Part shown: positions 28,489 through 39,700 of the stretch, piece by piece
Layout: every line of letters starts with the position of its first letter
Numbering within the stretch: the stretch's first letter is position 1
DNA from: Alphaproteobacteria bacterium
Lineage (GTDB): Bacteria; Pseudomonadota; Alphaproteobacteria; Rhodospirillales; Rhodospirillaceae
Length of the DNA stretch: 64,000 bases
Reading direction: 5' to 3'
Assembly: GCA_030604885.1 (NCBI GenBank)
Contig: JAUVUZ010000004.1
Span: 1 to 64,000, forward strand
Notes under the pieces: model-generated
What the model was told of the DNA's origin: nothing
Database searches by the model: none
The model's input: only the letters and a program-made list of their open reading frames with translations
Translations under genes and position numbers: made by a program

Positions 28489-29156
28489 GCCCGCGCCGCC
28501 CGGCCCGGCGCCAGCGCCAGAACCTGTGCGAGGATGTCCGCGTGGATCGCGTCGATCGGCCGGGTGGCGTCGATCACCTTGCAGCGGCCCGGGTCCTTGC
28601 GGGCGATGTCGAGGAAGCCGTCGCGCAGGCGGCGGTGGAATTCGGCGCCCATGCGCTCGAAGCGGTCCTCCCGCCCCGGCTCGCGGCCCTTGGCGCGCTC
28701 CAGGCCCACCTCCACCGGCAGGTCGAGGATCAGGGTGAGGTCGGGGGCGAAGCCCTCCACCGCGATTGCGGCGAGGCGGTCGATCACCTCGGCGCCGAGG
28801 CCGTGGGCGTAGCCCTGGTAGGCGACGGTGGAATCGCCGAAGCGGTCGCAGATCACCCACCGGCCCGCCGCCAGCGCCGGGCGGATGGTGCGGCGCAGAT
28901 GCTCGCGCCGCGCCGCGAACAGCAGCAGCGCCTCGCTCATCGGGTCCCAGCGGTCGGGGTCGCCGTTCACCAGCAGCGCGCGGATCGCCTCCGCCTCCGT
29001 CGAGCCGCCGGGTTCGCGGGTCAGCACCGAGGCGACGCCCCGCGCCGCCAGGGCTTGCGCGAGCAGCTTCGCCTGGGTGGACTTGCCGCTGCCCTCCCCG
29101 CCCTCGAGGGTGACGAAGGCGGGCCGGGCGGCGGCGATGGCGGCGGCGGCGGCCAT
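28485..29156 (-). CDS. tmk: thymidylate kinase
   Basis: 223-aa dTMP kinase that makes dTDP for DNA synthesis. The P-loop is TLEGGEGSGKST at about residues 15-26, with the DR[FY/H] motif in CDRFGDSTVAYQGYA and the LID region with GREPGREDRFE. Start at 29156 is right before the P-loop segment; an upstream ATG would add 57 unrelated residues. It overlaps holB by 4 nt and lies 1 nt downstream of the dac stop. Confidence 0.96.
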   Translation of the reverse strand: MAAAAAIAAARPAFVTLEGGEGSGKSTQAKLLAQALAARGVASVLTREPGGSTEAEAIRALLVNGDPDRWDPMSEALLLFAARREHLRRTIRPALAAGRWVICDRFGDSTVAYQGYAHGLGAEVIDRLAAIAVEGFAPDLTLILDLPVEVGLERAKGREPGREDRFERMGAEFHRRLRDGFLDIARKDPGRCKVIDATRPIDAIHADILAQVLALAPGRAARA

Positions 29157-29157
29157 G

Positions 29158-30345
29158 CTACTTCGCATAGCCCCAGAACAGATACTTGGCGGCGGCGACG
29201 ATGCGGCCGGTGAAGCCGAGGCGCTCCACCGATTCCCCCGCCAGCAGCGGGCGCTCGATCGGCTCCATGCCCGGCGCGGTGACGCGCAGGGTCGCCACCC
29301 TCTGCCCGAGCATGATCGGCGCGGCAACCGGCTGGTCCACCACCACCGCCACCTTCATCTCGCGCCGCGCCGCGCGCGGCAGGGTGAAGGTCATGGCCTC
29401 GGGGGCTTGCAGGGCGACGGTCTTCTTGTCGCCGAGCCAGACCTCGGCGGTTTCCACCTTGTCGCCCTTGGCGAACAGGGTGACGTTCTGGAACTCGCTG
29501 AAGCCCCAGTTGAGCAGGCGCTCGGATTCCTCGGAGCGCTCCTTGTTGCTGCCAAGGCCGTTGAGCACCAGGATCAGGCGGCGACCGTTGACCTTGGCCG
29601 AGCCGACGAGGCCGTAGCCGGAGTCCACGGTGTGGCCGGTCTTGAGACCGTCGGCGCCGGGGAAGCCGTAGAGCAGCGGGTTGCGGTTGCCCTGCTTGAT
29701 GCCGTTGTGGACGAACTGCTTTTCGCTGAACACCGGGTAGAACTCGGGGAACCGCTCGACCAGCAGGTCGGCGAGCATGGCGAGGTCGCGGGCGCTCATC
29801 CGCTGGCCCGGGTCCGGCCAGCCGGTGGAGTTGGTGAAGGTGCTGTCGTTGAGGCCGAGTTCGCGGGCGCGCTTGGTCATCTTGGCGGCGAATTCCGCCT
29901 CGGTGACGGCGAGGTTCTCGGCGACGACGATGCAGGCGTCGTTGCCCGACTGGATGATGATGCCGCGCAGCAGGTCTTCCACCTTCACCTGTTCGCGGGG
30001 GTGGAGGAACATCGTCGAGCTGCCGCTCGCGGCCCCACCCTTCTGCCAGGCGTACTCGCTGACCGAGAAGGTGGAATCGAGGGACACCCGCCCCTCCTTG
30101 ATCGCCTCGAGCAGCATGAACACGGTCATCAGCTTGCTCATCGACGCCGGAGCCATCGGCGCGTCGCCGTCCTTGTCGAGCAGCACCGCGCCGGTTTCGG
30201 CGTCGAGCAGGAAGGCGTGCGGCGCCTTGGTGGGGAAGGTCGCGGCCTCGGCGGACGGAGCCGCGACGAGCGAAAGGCAAAGGGCGGCGACCGCCGAACG
30301 GAGGGCGGTGCGGAACGGGATTGGGGAAGTCATCACACGGATCAT
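29158..30345 (-). CDS. dacC: D-alanyl-D-alanine carboxypeptidase (penicillin-binding protein)
   Basis: 395-aa DD-carboxypeptidase of the S11 family (DacA/DacC type), which trims the terminal D-Ala of peptidoglycan. Signal peptide at residues about 1-35 (AVAALCLSLVAAPSAEAA). Catalytic motifs: SxxK in APASMSKLM, SxN in QSGNDA, and KTG in LKTGHTVDSGYG. The C-terminal beta domain and a final amphipathic segment (AAAKYLFWGYAK) likely anchor it to the membrane. Start ATG 30345 is chosen; an internal Met at 30333 is possible. The symbol is by family only. Confidence 0.92.
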   Translation of the reverse strand: MIRVMTSPIPFRTALRSAVAALCLSLVAAPSAEAATFPTKAPHAFLLDAETGAVLLDKDGDAPMAPASMSKLMTVFMLLEAIKEGRVSLDSTFSVSEYAWQKGGAASGSSTMFLHPREQVKVEDLLRGIIIQSGNDACIVVAENLAVTEAEFAAKMTKRARELGLNDSTFTNSTGWPDPGQRMSARDLAMLADLLVERFPEFYPVFSEKQFVHNGIKQGNRNPLLYGFPGADGLKTGHTVDSGYGLVGSAKVNGRRLILVLNGLGSNKERSEESERLLNWGFSEFQNVTLFAKGDKVETAEVWLGDKKTVALQAPEAMTFTLPRAARREMKVAVVVDQPVAAPIMLGQRVATLRVTAPGMEPIERPLLAGESVERLGFTGRIVAAAKYLFWGYAK

Positions 30346-30369
30346 GTCGTCAACATTACGAAAAGGTTC

Positions 30370-30409
30370 GGCCGCATTTCGGCCAGGGTTCCGCCGCATT
30401 GGCGGCGGA
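30370..30409 (-). terminator. possible hairpin between rlpA and the dac gene
   Basis: Two stems lie in the 80-nt gap: 30391-30397 with 30402-30408 (7 bp, 8 with flanking bases) and a 5-bp stem 30370-30384. On the minus strand a CTTTTC stretch follows. It might attenuate transcription from rlpA into dac; no strong U-tract, so low confidence. Confidence 0.3.
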
Positions 30410-30425
30410 GGCGTGGTCGGGCGCG

Positions 30426-31391
30426 TCAGGGCCGGACCAGACGCGCGTCGGGGAAGCCGCTGCGCTGCGCCTCGGCGAGCGCCGCTTCGGCCCGCGCACC
30501 GTCGGCGAACGGGCCGAGGCGGACGCGGTGCAGGATGGCGCCGTTGGCGGCGGTCGCCGGGGAAACCTCGACCGGCCCGATGTCGGCGAGGCGGAGGCGC
30601 AGCCGCTCGGCGTTGCCCGCGTCGCTGAACGCGCCCACTTGCACGAACTGCGCCTGCGCGTAATAGACCGCGGGCGTGGCGGTGGGCGGCACCCGCCCCG
30701 CCAGCACCGCGGCGGGCACCGGCTGCGCCGCCGGTTGGGCGACGGCGGGCGTCGGTGCGGGTGGCGGCAGTTCCTCGGCGGAGACCCGGGTGGAGGCCCC
30801 GCCGATCGCGGCGAGCGGCGCCACCGGGGTGGACGCCTGGGCGAAATCGCTTTCGCCGCGCAGCACCCGCTGCTTGAGCGCCAGGCTCTCCTCGGCGAGG
30901 ATCTCGACCTTCACCGTGGCGGTGCCCTGGCCGATGAAGCCGAGGGCGTCGGCGGCGCGGCGCGAGACGTCGAGCACGCGGCTGCGGGCGAACGGGCCGC
31001 GGTCGTTGACGCGCAGGATCGCCGAGCGCCCGTTCTCCATGTTGGTGACCCGCACCAGGGAGGGCATCGGCAGGGTGCGGTGGGCGGCGGTGAGGGCGTT
31101 CATGTCGTAGCGTTCGCCGTTGGCGGTGCGCTTGCCGTGGAACTCCGGACCGTACCACGAGGCGACGCCGACTTCCGAATAGGTGTAGTCCTCCTTCGGC
31201 GTATACCACTGGCCGTCGATCTGGTAGGGGTTGCCCACCTTGTAGGCGCCGCCGACGGAGTCCTCCTGGGTTTCGGGGAAGATGCTCTTGGCGGTGTGGC
31301 CGACGAACGTGGTTTCGGCGCAGCCGCCGAGCGCGACGGCCAGCGCCAACAAGCCGATCCGGGCGATGGTGGTGCCGAGCGTGTTCGCCAT
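30426..31391 (-). CDS. rlpA: septal ring lytic transglycosylase RlpA, SPOR-domain lipoprotein
   Basis: 321-aa outer-membrane lipoprotein that cleaves denuded glycan strands at the septum. The start at 31391 has GGAGGAAAG upstream; a hydrophobic signal ends in LGGC lipobox. The double-psi beta-barrel carries GVASWYGPEFHGKRTANGE and the LRVNDRGPF catalytic-site Asp. A Pro/Ala-rich linker leads to a C-terminal SPOR domain (FVQVGAFSDAGNAERL) that binds denuded peptidoglycan. It follows the MltB-type gene by 25 nt: an operon of wall hydrolases. Confidence 0.95.
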   Translation of the reverse strand: MANTLGTTIARIGLLALAVALGGCAETTFVGHTAKSIFPETQEDSVGGAYKVGNPYQIDGQWYTPKEDYTYSEVGVASWYGPEFHGKRTANGERYDMNALTAAHRTLPMPSLVRVTNMENGRSAILRVNDRGPFARSRVLDVSRRAADALGFIGQGTATVKVEILAEESLALKQRVLRGESDFAQASTPVAPLAAIGGASTRVSAEELPPPAPTPAVAQPAAQPVPAAVLAGRVPPTATPAVYYAQAQFVQVGAFSDAGNAERLRLRLADIGPVEVSPATAANGAILHRVRLGPFADGARAEAALAEAQRSGFPDARLVRP

Positions 31392-31416
31392 CTTTCCTCC
31401 CATCGTTCGAGAGACC

Positions 31417-32544
31417 CTAACGCTTCGCCAGCGCATCCGCAAGCTGACCCACCGCCAGCGCGTAGAACGTCGAACGATTCCACTTGAGTATGGTGAAGTA
31501 GTTGTCGGTGACGAGGAACGCGGCGGAGGCGTCGTCCGGGTCCGGAATCACCAGCGCGGCGGTCTCGTCGGAGGGCGGCAGCGGCTTGCCGTGGGCGTCC
31601 TTGATGCCGAGGCTCGCCCAGGTGCGGAAGCTGCGGCGATCCGAGCCGCCGAGGCGGCGGTCGAAGGTTTTCGGCAGGGTCACCGCCCGCCCCCAGGATT
31701 CGTTCGCCTTCCAGCCCGACTGGCGGAGATAGTTGGCGGCGGAGGCGAACACGTCGGGCTTGCTGTTCCAGAGGTCCTTGCGGCCGTCGCCGTCGCCGTC
31801 CACCGCGTAGCTGACGAAGCTCGACGGCATGAACTGGCATTGCCCCATCGCCCCGGCCCACGAGCCGATCATCCGCTCGGGCGTGGTGTGGCCTTCATCC
31901 AGAATTTGAAGAGCGAACAGCAACTCGCGGCGGAAGAACGCGCTTCTCCGCCCGTCGTGCGCCAGGGTGGCGAGCGCCGGAATCACCGGGAAGCCGCCGG
32001 TGACGCGGCCGAAATCGGTCTCCACGCCCCAGAACGCCACCAGATACTGCGCCGGGACGCCGTATTGCGCGGCGATCGGGTCGAGGAGCTTGCGGTTTTC
32101 CGCCAGCATCTTGCGGCCCTTGTCGATGCGCGACTGCGGCACCACCCGGTCCATGTACTGACGGTAGGTGAGCTTGAATTCGGGCTGGTTGCGGTCCAGC
32201 TCGATCACCCGGGGGATCTGGCGCACCTTGGCGAAGGCGGCGTCGAGGGTGGAATTGCGGATACCCTTGCCGAGCGCCTCGGAGCGCAGCTCGCCGAGCC
32301 ACACCTCGAAATCCGGGTTGGGCGGCGCCTCGAGGGCGGCGAGCACCTCGGCGGAGACCTTGGGCACCGGCTGGGCGTCGGCGATCGGCGCCTCGTCGCC
32401 GAAGTCGCGGGCGGCCGGTTGGGGCGTGGCGGCGCGGGCGGCGGTCGGCGCGGCCTGCTTGTCGGCCGTGCACCCGGCCAGCAGCGCAAGCAAGCCGAGC
32501 GTCAGCAACGGCTTCAAACCCATCGTCCCGCGCACCGAACTCAT
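31417..32544 (-). CDS. lytic murein transglycosylase, MltB family
   Basis: 375-aa lipoprotein peptidoglycan lytic transglycosylase. Signal peptide with LLAGC lipobox near residue 25. The catalytic Glu is in FWGVETDFGRVTG, and the family motifs SWAGAMGQCQFMPSSF and YAVDGDGDGRKDLWN are clear. The final section (PDVFASAANYLRQSGW... and a C-terminal peptidoglycan-binding-like part) fits the SltB1/MltB group. Start at 32544 has GGAG on the minus strand 4 nt upstream. First gene of the wall-hydrolase run that continues with rlpA. Confidence 0.92.
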   Translation of the reverse strand: MSSVRGTMGLKPLLTLGLLALLAGCTADKQAAPTAARAATPQPAARDFGDEAPIADAQPVPKVSAEVLAALEAPPNPDFEVWLGELRSEALGKGIRNSTLDAAFAKVRQIPRVIELDRNQPEFKLTYRQYMDRVVPQSRIDKGRKMLAENRKLLDPIAAQYGVPAQYLVAFWGVETDFGRVTGGFPVIPALATLAHDGRRSAFFRRELLFALQILDEGHTTPERMIGSWAGAMGQCQFMPSSFVSYAVDGDGDGRKDLWNSKPDVFASAANYLRQSGWKANESWGRAVTLPKTFDRRLGGSDRRSFRTWASLGIKDAHGKPLPPSDETAALVIPDPDDASAAFLVTDNYFTILKWNRSTFYALAVGQLADALAKR

Positions 32545-32653
32545 GCTCTCCTGCTCCCTGCTTGTACGACCGCGCGCGCCCGCAAGATTTCGGGGTGCCT
32601 ACCCAGGGGTGCGCCATACAGTTTGTGCCACACCCGGCGGCGTGCTGCAAACG

Positions 32654-33619
32654 TTACGGGGCGAAAAGCTCCCGCGCCCGCGCCGCGAGGCCCACCAGCG
32701 CCGGGGCGGGATCGACGATCAGGGCGAGCGGCATGCGCGCCATGCGCGGCGCGTTGCGCCCCTTGTCGCGGAAGGCGGCGAGCAGCGGCGCGAAATCGGC
32801 GGCGCCGACGAGGCGCGGCAGGATGCCGCCGCCGAGGAACACCCCGGCGGTGGCGTTGAGGGTGAGCGCCATGTCGCCCGCCACCCGGCCGGTGGCGACG
32901 AGGAAGAGCCGCAGGGCGGTGCGGCAGGCCTCGCAGCCCTGCTGCGCCCGCGCCACCACCGTGGCGGGGCTGGTCACGTCCTCCGGCGCGCCGAGGAGCC
33001 CGGCCACGTCGAGCAGCCCCTGCCCGGTCGCCACCCGCTCCGCCGAGACGCGGCCGTATTTGGCGCGCAAGCCCTGGGCGACGCGCCATTCGGCTTCGGT
33101 CTCGGGGGCGTAGGTGACGTGGCCGCCCTCCCCGCACAGGGTGCGCCAGCCCCCCTCCACCGCCACCAGCCCGGCGACGCCGAGGCCGGTGCCCGGCCCC
33201 ACCACCGCGATGTTGCCGCCCGCCAGCGCCTGACCGGCTTGCAGGGGGTGCAGCGCCCCCTCCCCCAGGAACGGCAGGGCGAGGGCCAGGGCCTCGAAAT
33301 CGTTGCGCAGTTCGACGCGGGCGACGCCGGTGTGGGCAGCCACCGCGCGCGGGTCGATCACCCAGTCGGCGTTGGTGAGCTTGACCGGGCCGTCGTCGAT
33401 CGCCGCCGCCACCGCGAGAACGATGGCGGAGAGGCCGTCGCCGCCGCCGAGCGCCGGGATCGCGAGGTCGAGGGCGCCCTCGATGGTGGCGTGCCCGCGC
33501 GTCGGCAGCACGAACGGCTGGCTGGGCTGGCCCGAGCCTTGCGGCACGGCGGCGAAGCGGGCGTTGGTGCCGCCGATGTCGGCGATCAGGATCCAGGGTT
33601 CGACGGACGTCCGCATCAT
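32654..33619 (-). CDS. glk: glucokinase
   Basis: 321-aa ROK/Glk-type glucokinase, ATP plus glucose to glucose 6-phosphate. ATP-site motif LIADIGGTNARFA at the N-terminus, the sugar-binding LRNDFEALALALP and the second phosphate motif AVVGPGTGLGVAGLV, then LCGEGGHVTYAPE near 160. Minus strand, with GGAGGG upstream of the ATG at 33619. It sits between the wall-hydrolase operon and the giant adhesin genes, separated from the adhesin by a terminator-like hairpin. Confidence 0.92.
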   Translation of the reverse strand: MMRTSVEPWILIADIGGTNARFAAVPQGSGQPSQPFVLPTRGHATIEGALDLAIPALGGGDGLSAIVLAVAAAIDDGPVKLTNADWVIDPRAVAAHTGVARVELRNDFEALALALPFLGEGALHPLQAGQALAGGNIAVVGPGTGLGVAGLVAVEGGWRTLCGEGGHVTYAPETEAEWRVAQGLRAKYGRVSAERVATGQGLLDVAGLLGAPEDVTSPATVVARAQQGCEACRTALRLFLVATGRVAGDMALTLNATAGVFLGGGILPRLVGAADFAPLLAAFRDKGRNAPRMARMPLALIVDPAPALVGLAARARELFAP

Positions 33620-33686
33620 TCCCTCCGGGCGGGTTGTGCCTTCGAGGCTAACGTTTTTTCCGCAGCCGCGTCACCCCCAAAGCGAA

Positions 33687-33713
33687 GCGCCGCCCGGGGG
33701 GTCCGGGCGGCGC
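33687..33713 (-). terminator. terminator-like hairpin after the first giant adhesin
   Basis: Perfect 11-bp GC stem (33687-33697 with 33703-33713) with a 5-nt loop, 22 nt beyond the adhesin stop on the minus strand. The following TTCGCTTT has only a weak U-tract. The same stem sequence recurs after the paralogous second adhesin (41491-41524). Confidence 0.6.
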
Positions 33714-33734
33714 GCGATGGCGGGGGGTTCGCGG

Positions 33735-36700
33735 TCAGCCGTGGGTGTCCACCTGCGCCTTGATCTGCGCCGCCACGTCTTCGTGGCTGGCGCCGCCGGG
33801 GTTCTCCACCTGCACCGTCACCGAGAAGTCGGCGTGACCGGCGACGCCGACGACGTAGGTGTCGCCGCTCTGGTGGGTGACCGAGACCAGCGCGTCGCGG
33901 GCGTCCTCGGAGGGCGTGGCGCCGAGGGCGTCGAACAGCGCGTCGAGGTCGATGGTGTCGCCGCCCGCGCCGAGCTGGAAGTCGGCGATGGTGTCGTGGC
34001 CGTCGGCCACCGAGCCGAACTTGAAGGTGTCCGCCCCCGCCCCGCCGATCAGCACGTCGTTGCCCGCGCCGCCGACGAGCACGTCGTTGCCGTCGCCGCC
34101 CACGAGGACGTCGTCGCCGTCGCGACCGAACAGGTGGTCGTCGCCGTCGCCGCCGATGAGGGTGTTGCCCTCGTCGCTGCCGACCAGGATGTCGTCGCCG
34201 TCGGTGCCGGTGAGGTCGCCGGTTTCGCCCTCCGCCATCGTCACCGCCACGAAGCGGGCGGCGGCCTTGGCGACGTCGCCGTCGCCGTCGGTCTTGACGA
34301 AGGTGAGGTCGGTCTTGTCCTCCCCGGCGTTGGCGTCGAGGGTGTAGCTCCAGGTGGAGCCGGACACCGTGGCGCCGTCGGTGGAGAGGCTGCCGGTGCC
34401 GCTCTGGGCGAAGCTGCCGCCGATCACCAGGTGGCCGTCGTCGGTGAGGCTCACCGTCGCCGGGTCGCCCACCGTGACCTTCGGCGCGGCGTCCACCACC
34501 GCCACCGTCCAGTTGCTGGCGTCGCCGTCGCCGCCCAGCGGATCGCTGCCCGCCGCCGCCTCCACCGCCTGGAAGGCGACGGTGTAGGAGGTGAGCGCCG
34601 CGACCATCGCGGTTTCCAGCACCCAGGTGCCGGTCCAGTTGGCGCCGGTCTGGGTGAGGCTCATGCGCATCTGCTGGGAGCCGTAGGCGCCCGCGTATTC
34701 GCCGGTTCCGGTCTTGGCGAGGACGATCTCGGTGCCGTTGACCTTGGCGGTGATGGTGGCCACCGGATCGACGCTGACGAGGGAGATGGTGCCGCTCACC
34801 TGCTGCACCCCCGGGGCCACCGGGTCGAGCGCCGCGCCCGACGCGTTGCCGCCGACCGCGACGATCTCGGGGCGGCCGTCCACCACCACGTAGCCGAAGC
34901 CGTCGCTCACCGCCGTATCGCCGTCGCCGTCGGTAACGGCGAAGGAGACCGCGTATTCGGCGTAGCCGCCGTCCACGTTGCCGGGCACCAGGCTCCACGC
35001 CCCGCCCGCCGTGACGGTGACGACGGTGCCGAGATCGCCGGTGCCGAGGTAGCCGCCGGAGCCGTCGGAGCTGAGGGAAACGATTTCCACCACCGCGCCC
35101 GAGGCGTCGCGGATCACCGCGTCGAGGGCGGCGATGCCGTCGGCGCCGCCCGACACCGCCAGGGTTCCGGTGACCGCGTCCACCTGCTCGGTGACGATGG
35201 AGAAGTCGCTGCCCTCGGCCGAGATCGTCGGCACGCCGTCGGCCACCGACACGCTCACCGGCACGCTCACCGCGTCGCCGTCCGCGTCGGTGGCGACGAG
35301 CACCACGCCCGAGATCGCGATGCCGCTGCCGGCATTGAGCACATGGCCCGAGGCCAGGGTGGCGGTGACCCGCGCGACCGTGGTGTCGGCCTCCGCCCCC
35401 GGCTCGGTGACGATGGCGAGGCGGATCGCCTCGGTGCCGTCGATCGTGCCGATCAGGGTGCGGCCGCCGTCTTCCGCCGTCCACACCACGCCCGGCAGGT
35501 TCGCCACCGAAATCCCGGTGACGCCGCCGCCGCCCGCGTTGGCGAAGGTCACCGACGACCCGGCGAGATCGTGGCCGAAGTCCACGGCGATCGCCGCGCT
35601 GCCCGAAGCGCCGGGCGCCGCGCTCTCGCCGAAGGCGATGGCGAGGCCGTCGCCCTCGACCACCGGCGCGCTGTCCACCACCACGAGGTGGGCGGTGCCG
35701 CTCTGCGGCAGCATGCCCGAACCCTCGCGGAAGGTGAGATGGAAGGTGGCCGAGGTGCCCGAGACGTTCGGGGTGGTCACCGACCAGTCGCCCGCCGAGG
35801 GACCGCCGGTGTAGAGCTTGAGGGTGAAGGTCTCGCCGCCGAGAGTGGCGGTGTAGGTGTAGAAGCTGCCGCCCGCGTCGCTCCCGGCGGTGCGGTCGCC
35901 GAACGCGGCCTCGCCGTCGGCGCCCGAGATGCGGATGCCGAGGGTGGAGAAGTTGATCGCGCCGAGCATCTTGGCGACGTGGCCGCCCGCCACCTCGGTT
36001 TCGGTGACGGCGCCGAGGTTGCCGTAGAGCGGGTTGACCGGCGTATCCACGGTGACCATCAGGCCGCCCGAGATGCCGCCCAGGTTGCCGCCCGACGAGG
36101 TGTCGATGGCGAGCACGTGGACAGCCGAACTGCTGGTGTCGCCGTCCGCGTCGGTGGCGGTGAAGGTGAGGTCGTAGGCGCGGTCGATGTCGCCGCCGGT
36201 TCCGGTGAAGGGCTTGGCGGTGAAGGTCCAGGAAGGCTCGGCGCCGTTGAGGTTGACGGTGATCCAGCCCGCCGCGGTCTCCACCATGCCCACGCCCATC
36301 AACAGGTCGATGACGCGGGTCTCGCTGCCGCCGCCCTCGCCCGTCACCGTCACCCGCAGGTCCTTGAGCATGCCGAGGCCGCCGTCGGTGGCGAGGCCGT
36401 CCGGACCCTCCGAGAGATCGAGGGCGCCGCTGACGCTCTGCCCCTCGCCGACGAAGGCGACGTTGCCGGGGAACGCGGTTTCGTTCACCGACGCGGCAAT
36501 CTGCGGCACGCCGTCGGCCACCGAGATCGACACCGGGACCAGCACCGTGTCGGTGTCGGCCGGGTGGCCGCCGTCGGACCCGAGCAGCGACAAGCCGCCG
36601 ATGGTGAGCGCCGCGGTGGGGTTGCCGCCCGAGACGTTGTCGAACACCGTGGCGTTGAGGATCTGCGCGGTGACCCGAGCGACGGTTTCGTCCGCCGCCG

Positions 36701-39700
36701 CGCCCGGCTCGGTGGTGAGGGTCAGGCGGATCGCCGGAACCCCGCCGACGCTGCCGGTGAGCACGGTGCCGCCCGCCGAGGCGCTCCAGGTGAGGGTTTC
36801 CGAAACCCCCGCCACGGTGATGCCCGGCACGTTGGCGGCGTCGCCCGCGATCGCCCCGGCCGCGGCGGTGTGGAACACCACCGACGACCCGGCGGCATCG
36901 GTGCCGAAGTCGATGACGACGCTGTCGGACCGGACGGCGGCATTGCCTTCCGCGAGGCCGATGGAGATCGTCTTGTCGTCGCCGGTGACCTTGGGCAGGT
37001 GGTCGGCGACGATGTAGTGCAGGGTGGTGCTGCTTGCCACGTCGCCGTCGCCGTCGGTGGCGGTGAAGACGATGGTGTGGGTGGCGGTGCTCGCCAGGTT
37101 CGGCGTGGTGAGGCTCCAGGTGCCGGTGCGCTCGGCGGTGGCCGGGTTGGCGGCGCCGAGGGTGACGACCAGGGTTTCGCCGGTGGCCGGATCGCTCCAG
37201 GCGTAGGTGCCGTCGGGCTGAAGGACCAGCTCCACCGGGGCGCCGCCGTCGATGCTGGCGGAGAGCGTGCCGCCGTCCGCGCCGATGTCGAGCTTGATCG
37301 CGCCGCCGACGGCGTCGCCCTCCAGGGCCTTGCCGACGTTGGCGCTGCCCGCGTCGGCCATGGTGGCGGAAATCGCGGGCGCGTCGTCGGCGACGTTGAC
37401 GGTGACGATCGCGGTGGCGGTGTCGCCGTCCTGGTCGGTGCCGACCACCGACACGTTGCCGATCCGCACCTGCGCGTCGGCGGTGTCGAACGGCTTCAGC
37501 AGTTCGGCGCGGACGCGGATGTCGTTGCCGCTGCCGGTGAGGCCGAGGCGGATCGACGGGCTGTCGTCGCCCGCCACCGTGCCGACGACGTCGGCGCCGT
37601 CGAACGCCCAGGTGACGGTGGTGCCCGCCGCCAGGCCCGACACCGTGATGCCGCCGAGGTTGGCGAACGCCGCGTGGGCGTCCGTCACGTCGGTGTGGAA
37701 GGCGAACAGCGCGGCGGTGGTGCCGATTTCGGTGGTGGCGGTCTTGGTGAGGCCGTCCTCGTTCACCGAAACGCTGCGGTTGGTGGCGGTGGGCGTGTCG
37801 TCGGTGACGGTGACGGTCCAGGTGGAGCCTTCGACGATGGCGACGTTGTTGTCGAGGTCGAGCTCGCCGTCGGTGGGGTTGGTCTCGATGGCGATGGCGT
37901 AGGTTTTCGCGCTGTAGGCCTCCGACACCGTGCCGGGCGCGTCGAGCGCCGGGGCGGTGAGGTTGACCGTCAGGGTCGCGCGGTCGCCGTCCGCGTTGAG
38001 CTGGCCGTCCACCTGCGCGAGCACGTAGGTGCCGTCGGCCAGCGCCGAGTAGTCGAAGCCGGTGGGCAGGCCGGTGCCGGAGACCACGCCGCCGGTCACG
38101 GTGACGACGTGATAGACGCCGCCGTCCGCTCCGGTGACGCTGGAGATGGCGAACTCGCCCGGCGCGCCCGGCACCTGCACCAGCAGGTAATGGCTTTCCG
38201 AGCCGTCGGCGACGTCGGTGAAGGTGGCCGAGGCGTCGAGCGCCACGGCGCGGGTTTCGCCCACCGTGACCGCGGCGGCGGAGGTGTCCATCACCGGGCG
38301 GTCGGCCACCGCGTCGACGATCACGTCGAAGCCGCTGGTGACGGTGTTGGTGGGCACCGCCACCGCCCCTTCCGGCGTGGATTCGGTGGTGGTGACCGAA
38401 ACGTCGACGCGGAAGTCGTCGTCCGAGTGCTCGGGCAACTGCAACCGCAGCCCGCCGAGGTCGATGGTGGCGACGTTGGTGGTGGGGGTGAGCGTGAGGG
38501 TGATGGTGCCGCTGACCGGGTCGACGGTCTGCACCACCGACACCGTGACGCCGCCCACCTCGATGGTCTCGCCGATCGCCGTGCCGCCGAACAGCACGGT
38601 GGTGGCGTTCGCGTCCGCGAGGCCGGAGAAGGTGACGGTGATGTTGGAGAGATGCTCCGAGCCGTCCTGGTCCGGGGTCGCCGCCACGAAGCCGACGCCG
38701 AAGCCGACGCCGTTGGGCGAGGCGTTGTTGTAGTCCTCGAAGTTCTGGCTGCCGCCGCCGACCGTGACGATCACGTCGTTGTAGTCGCCGTCGCCGCCGT
38801 TGCTGCGGTCCTCGAAGCCGATGGTGAGCGAGCCGTCGGCGTTGTAGCCCACCCGCACGTGGTCGGTGGAATCGAAGTTGTAGGCGGTGTCCGAATAGTA
38901 GACGTGGGTGACGGTGGTGGCGCCGATCTGCAACACCATCTTGCCGCTCGCGTCCTGGGTCAGGGAGAGCTGGCCGTTGAGGGTGTCGAGGTCGCCGCCG
39001 AACTGGGTCGCGCCCTTCTCGATCAGGAAGAAGCGGTATTCGGCGCCCGGCGGCAGGGTGGCGAGCACGGTGCCCGGCTCGGTGCTGCCGGTGTCGGCGA
39101 AGATCAACTGCGCGTCGGTGGGTTGGCCGTCGGGGCCGACGATGTAGACGCCGAGGATGTTCTGGAAGCTGGCGTTGGTGTCGACGTAGGTGATGGTGAG
39201 GGCGCCGCTCGCGTCGCCGTTCCAGACGATCGTCGGCGTGTCGGCCACCGCGCGGATTTCGAGGTTGAAGCTGGCGCTCGAGGTGGTCGAGGACTGCAAC
39301 GGCACCCCGTCGATGGGGTTGGTTTCGGTGCTGGTGACCTCGACGGTGACGGTGTAGTCGTCGTCGGTGTGCTCGGGCACGCCGAGCACCAGCGGCGTGC
39401 CGTTGGCGTTGTCGAGGAACACCTGCTGTACCCGCGCGCCGTCGGCCGGAGTGAGGGTCAGCACGCCGTCGACGAAGGTGGCGGTCGCCGCCACGGTGCC
39501 GGTCACGGTGTTGCCGTCGCCGTCGATGTATTGCGCCGCCACGGTCACGGCGGTGGCGGTCTCGCCCACCGCGACGCCGCCGATGGTCACGGTTTCCGCC
39601 GGGTTGCGGGTGCCGTCGTTGTCGGCGAAGGTGACGCGCACCTGGGTCAGGCTTTCCGAGCCGTCGGTGTCGGTCACCGCCGCGGCGAAGCCCGCGTAGT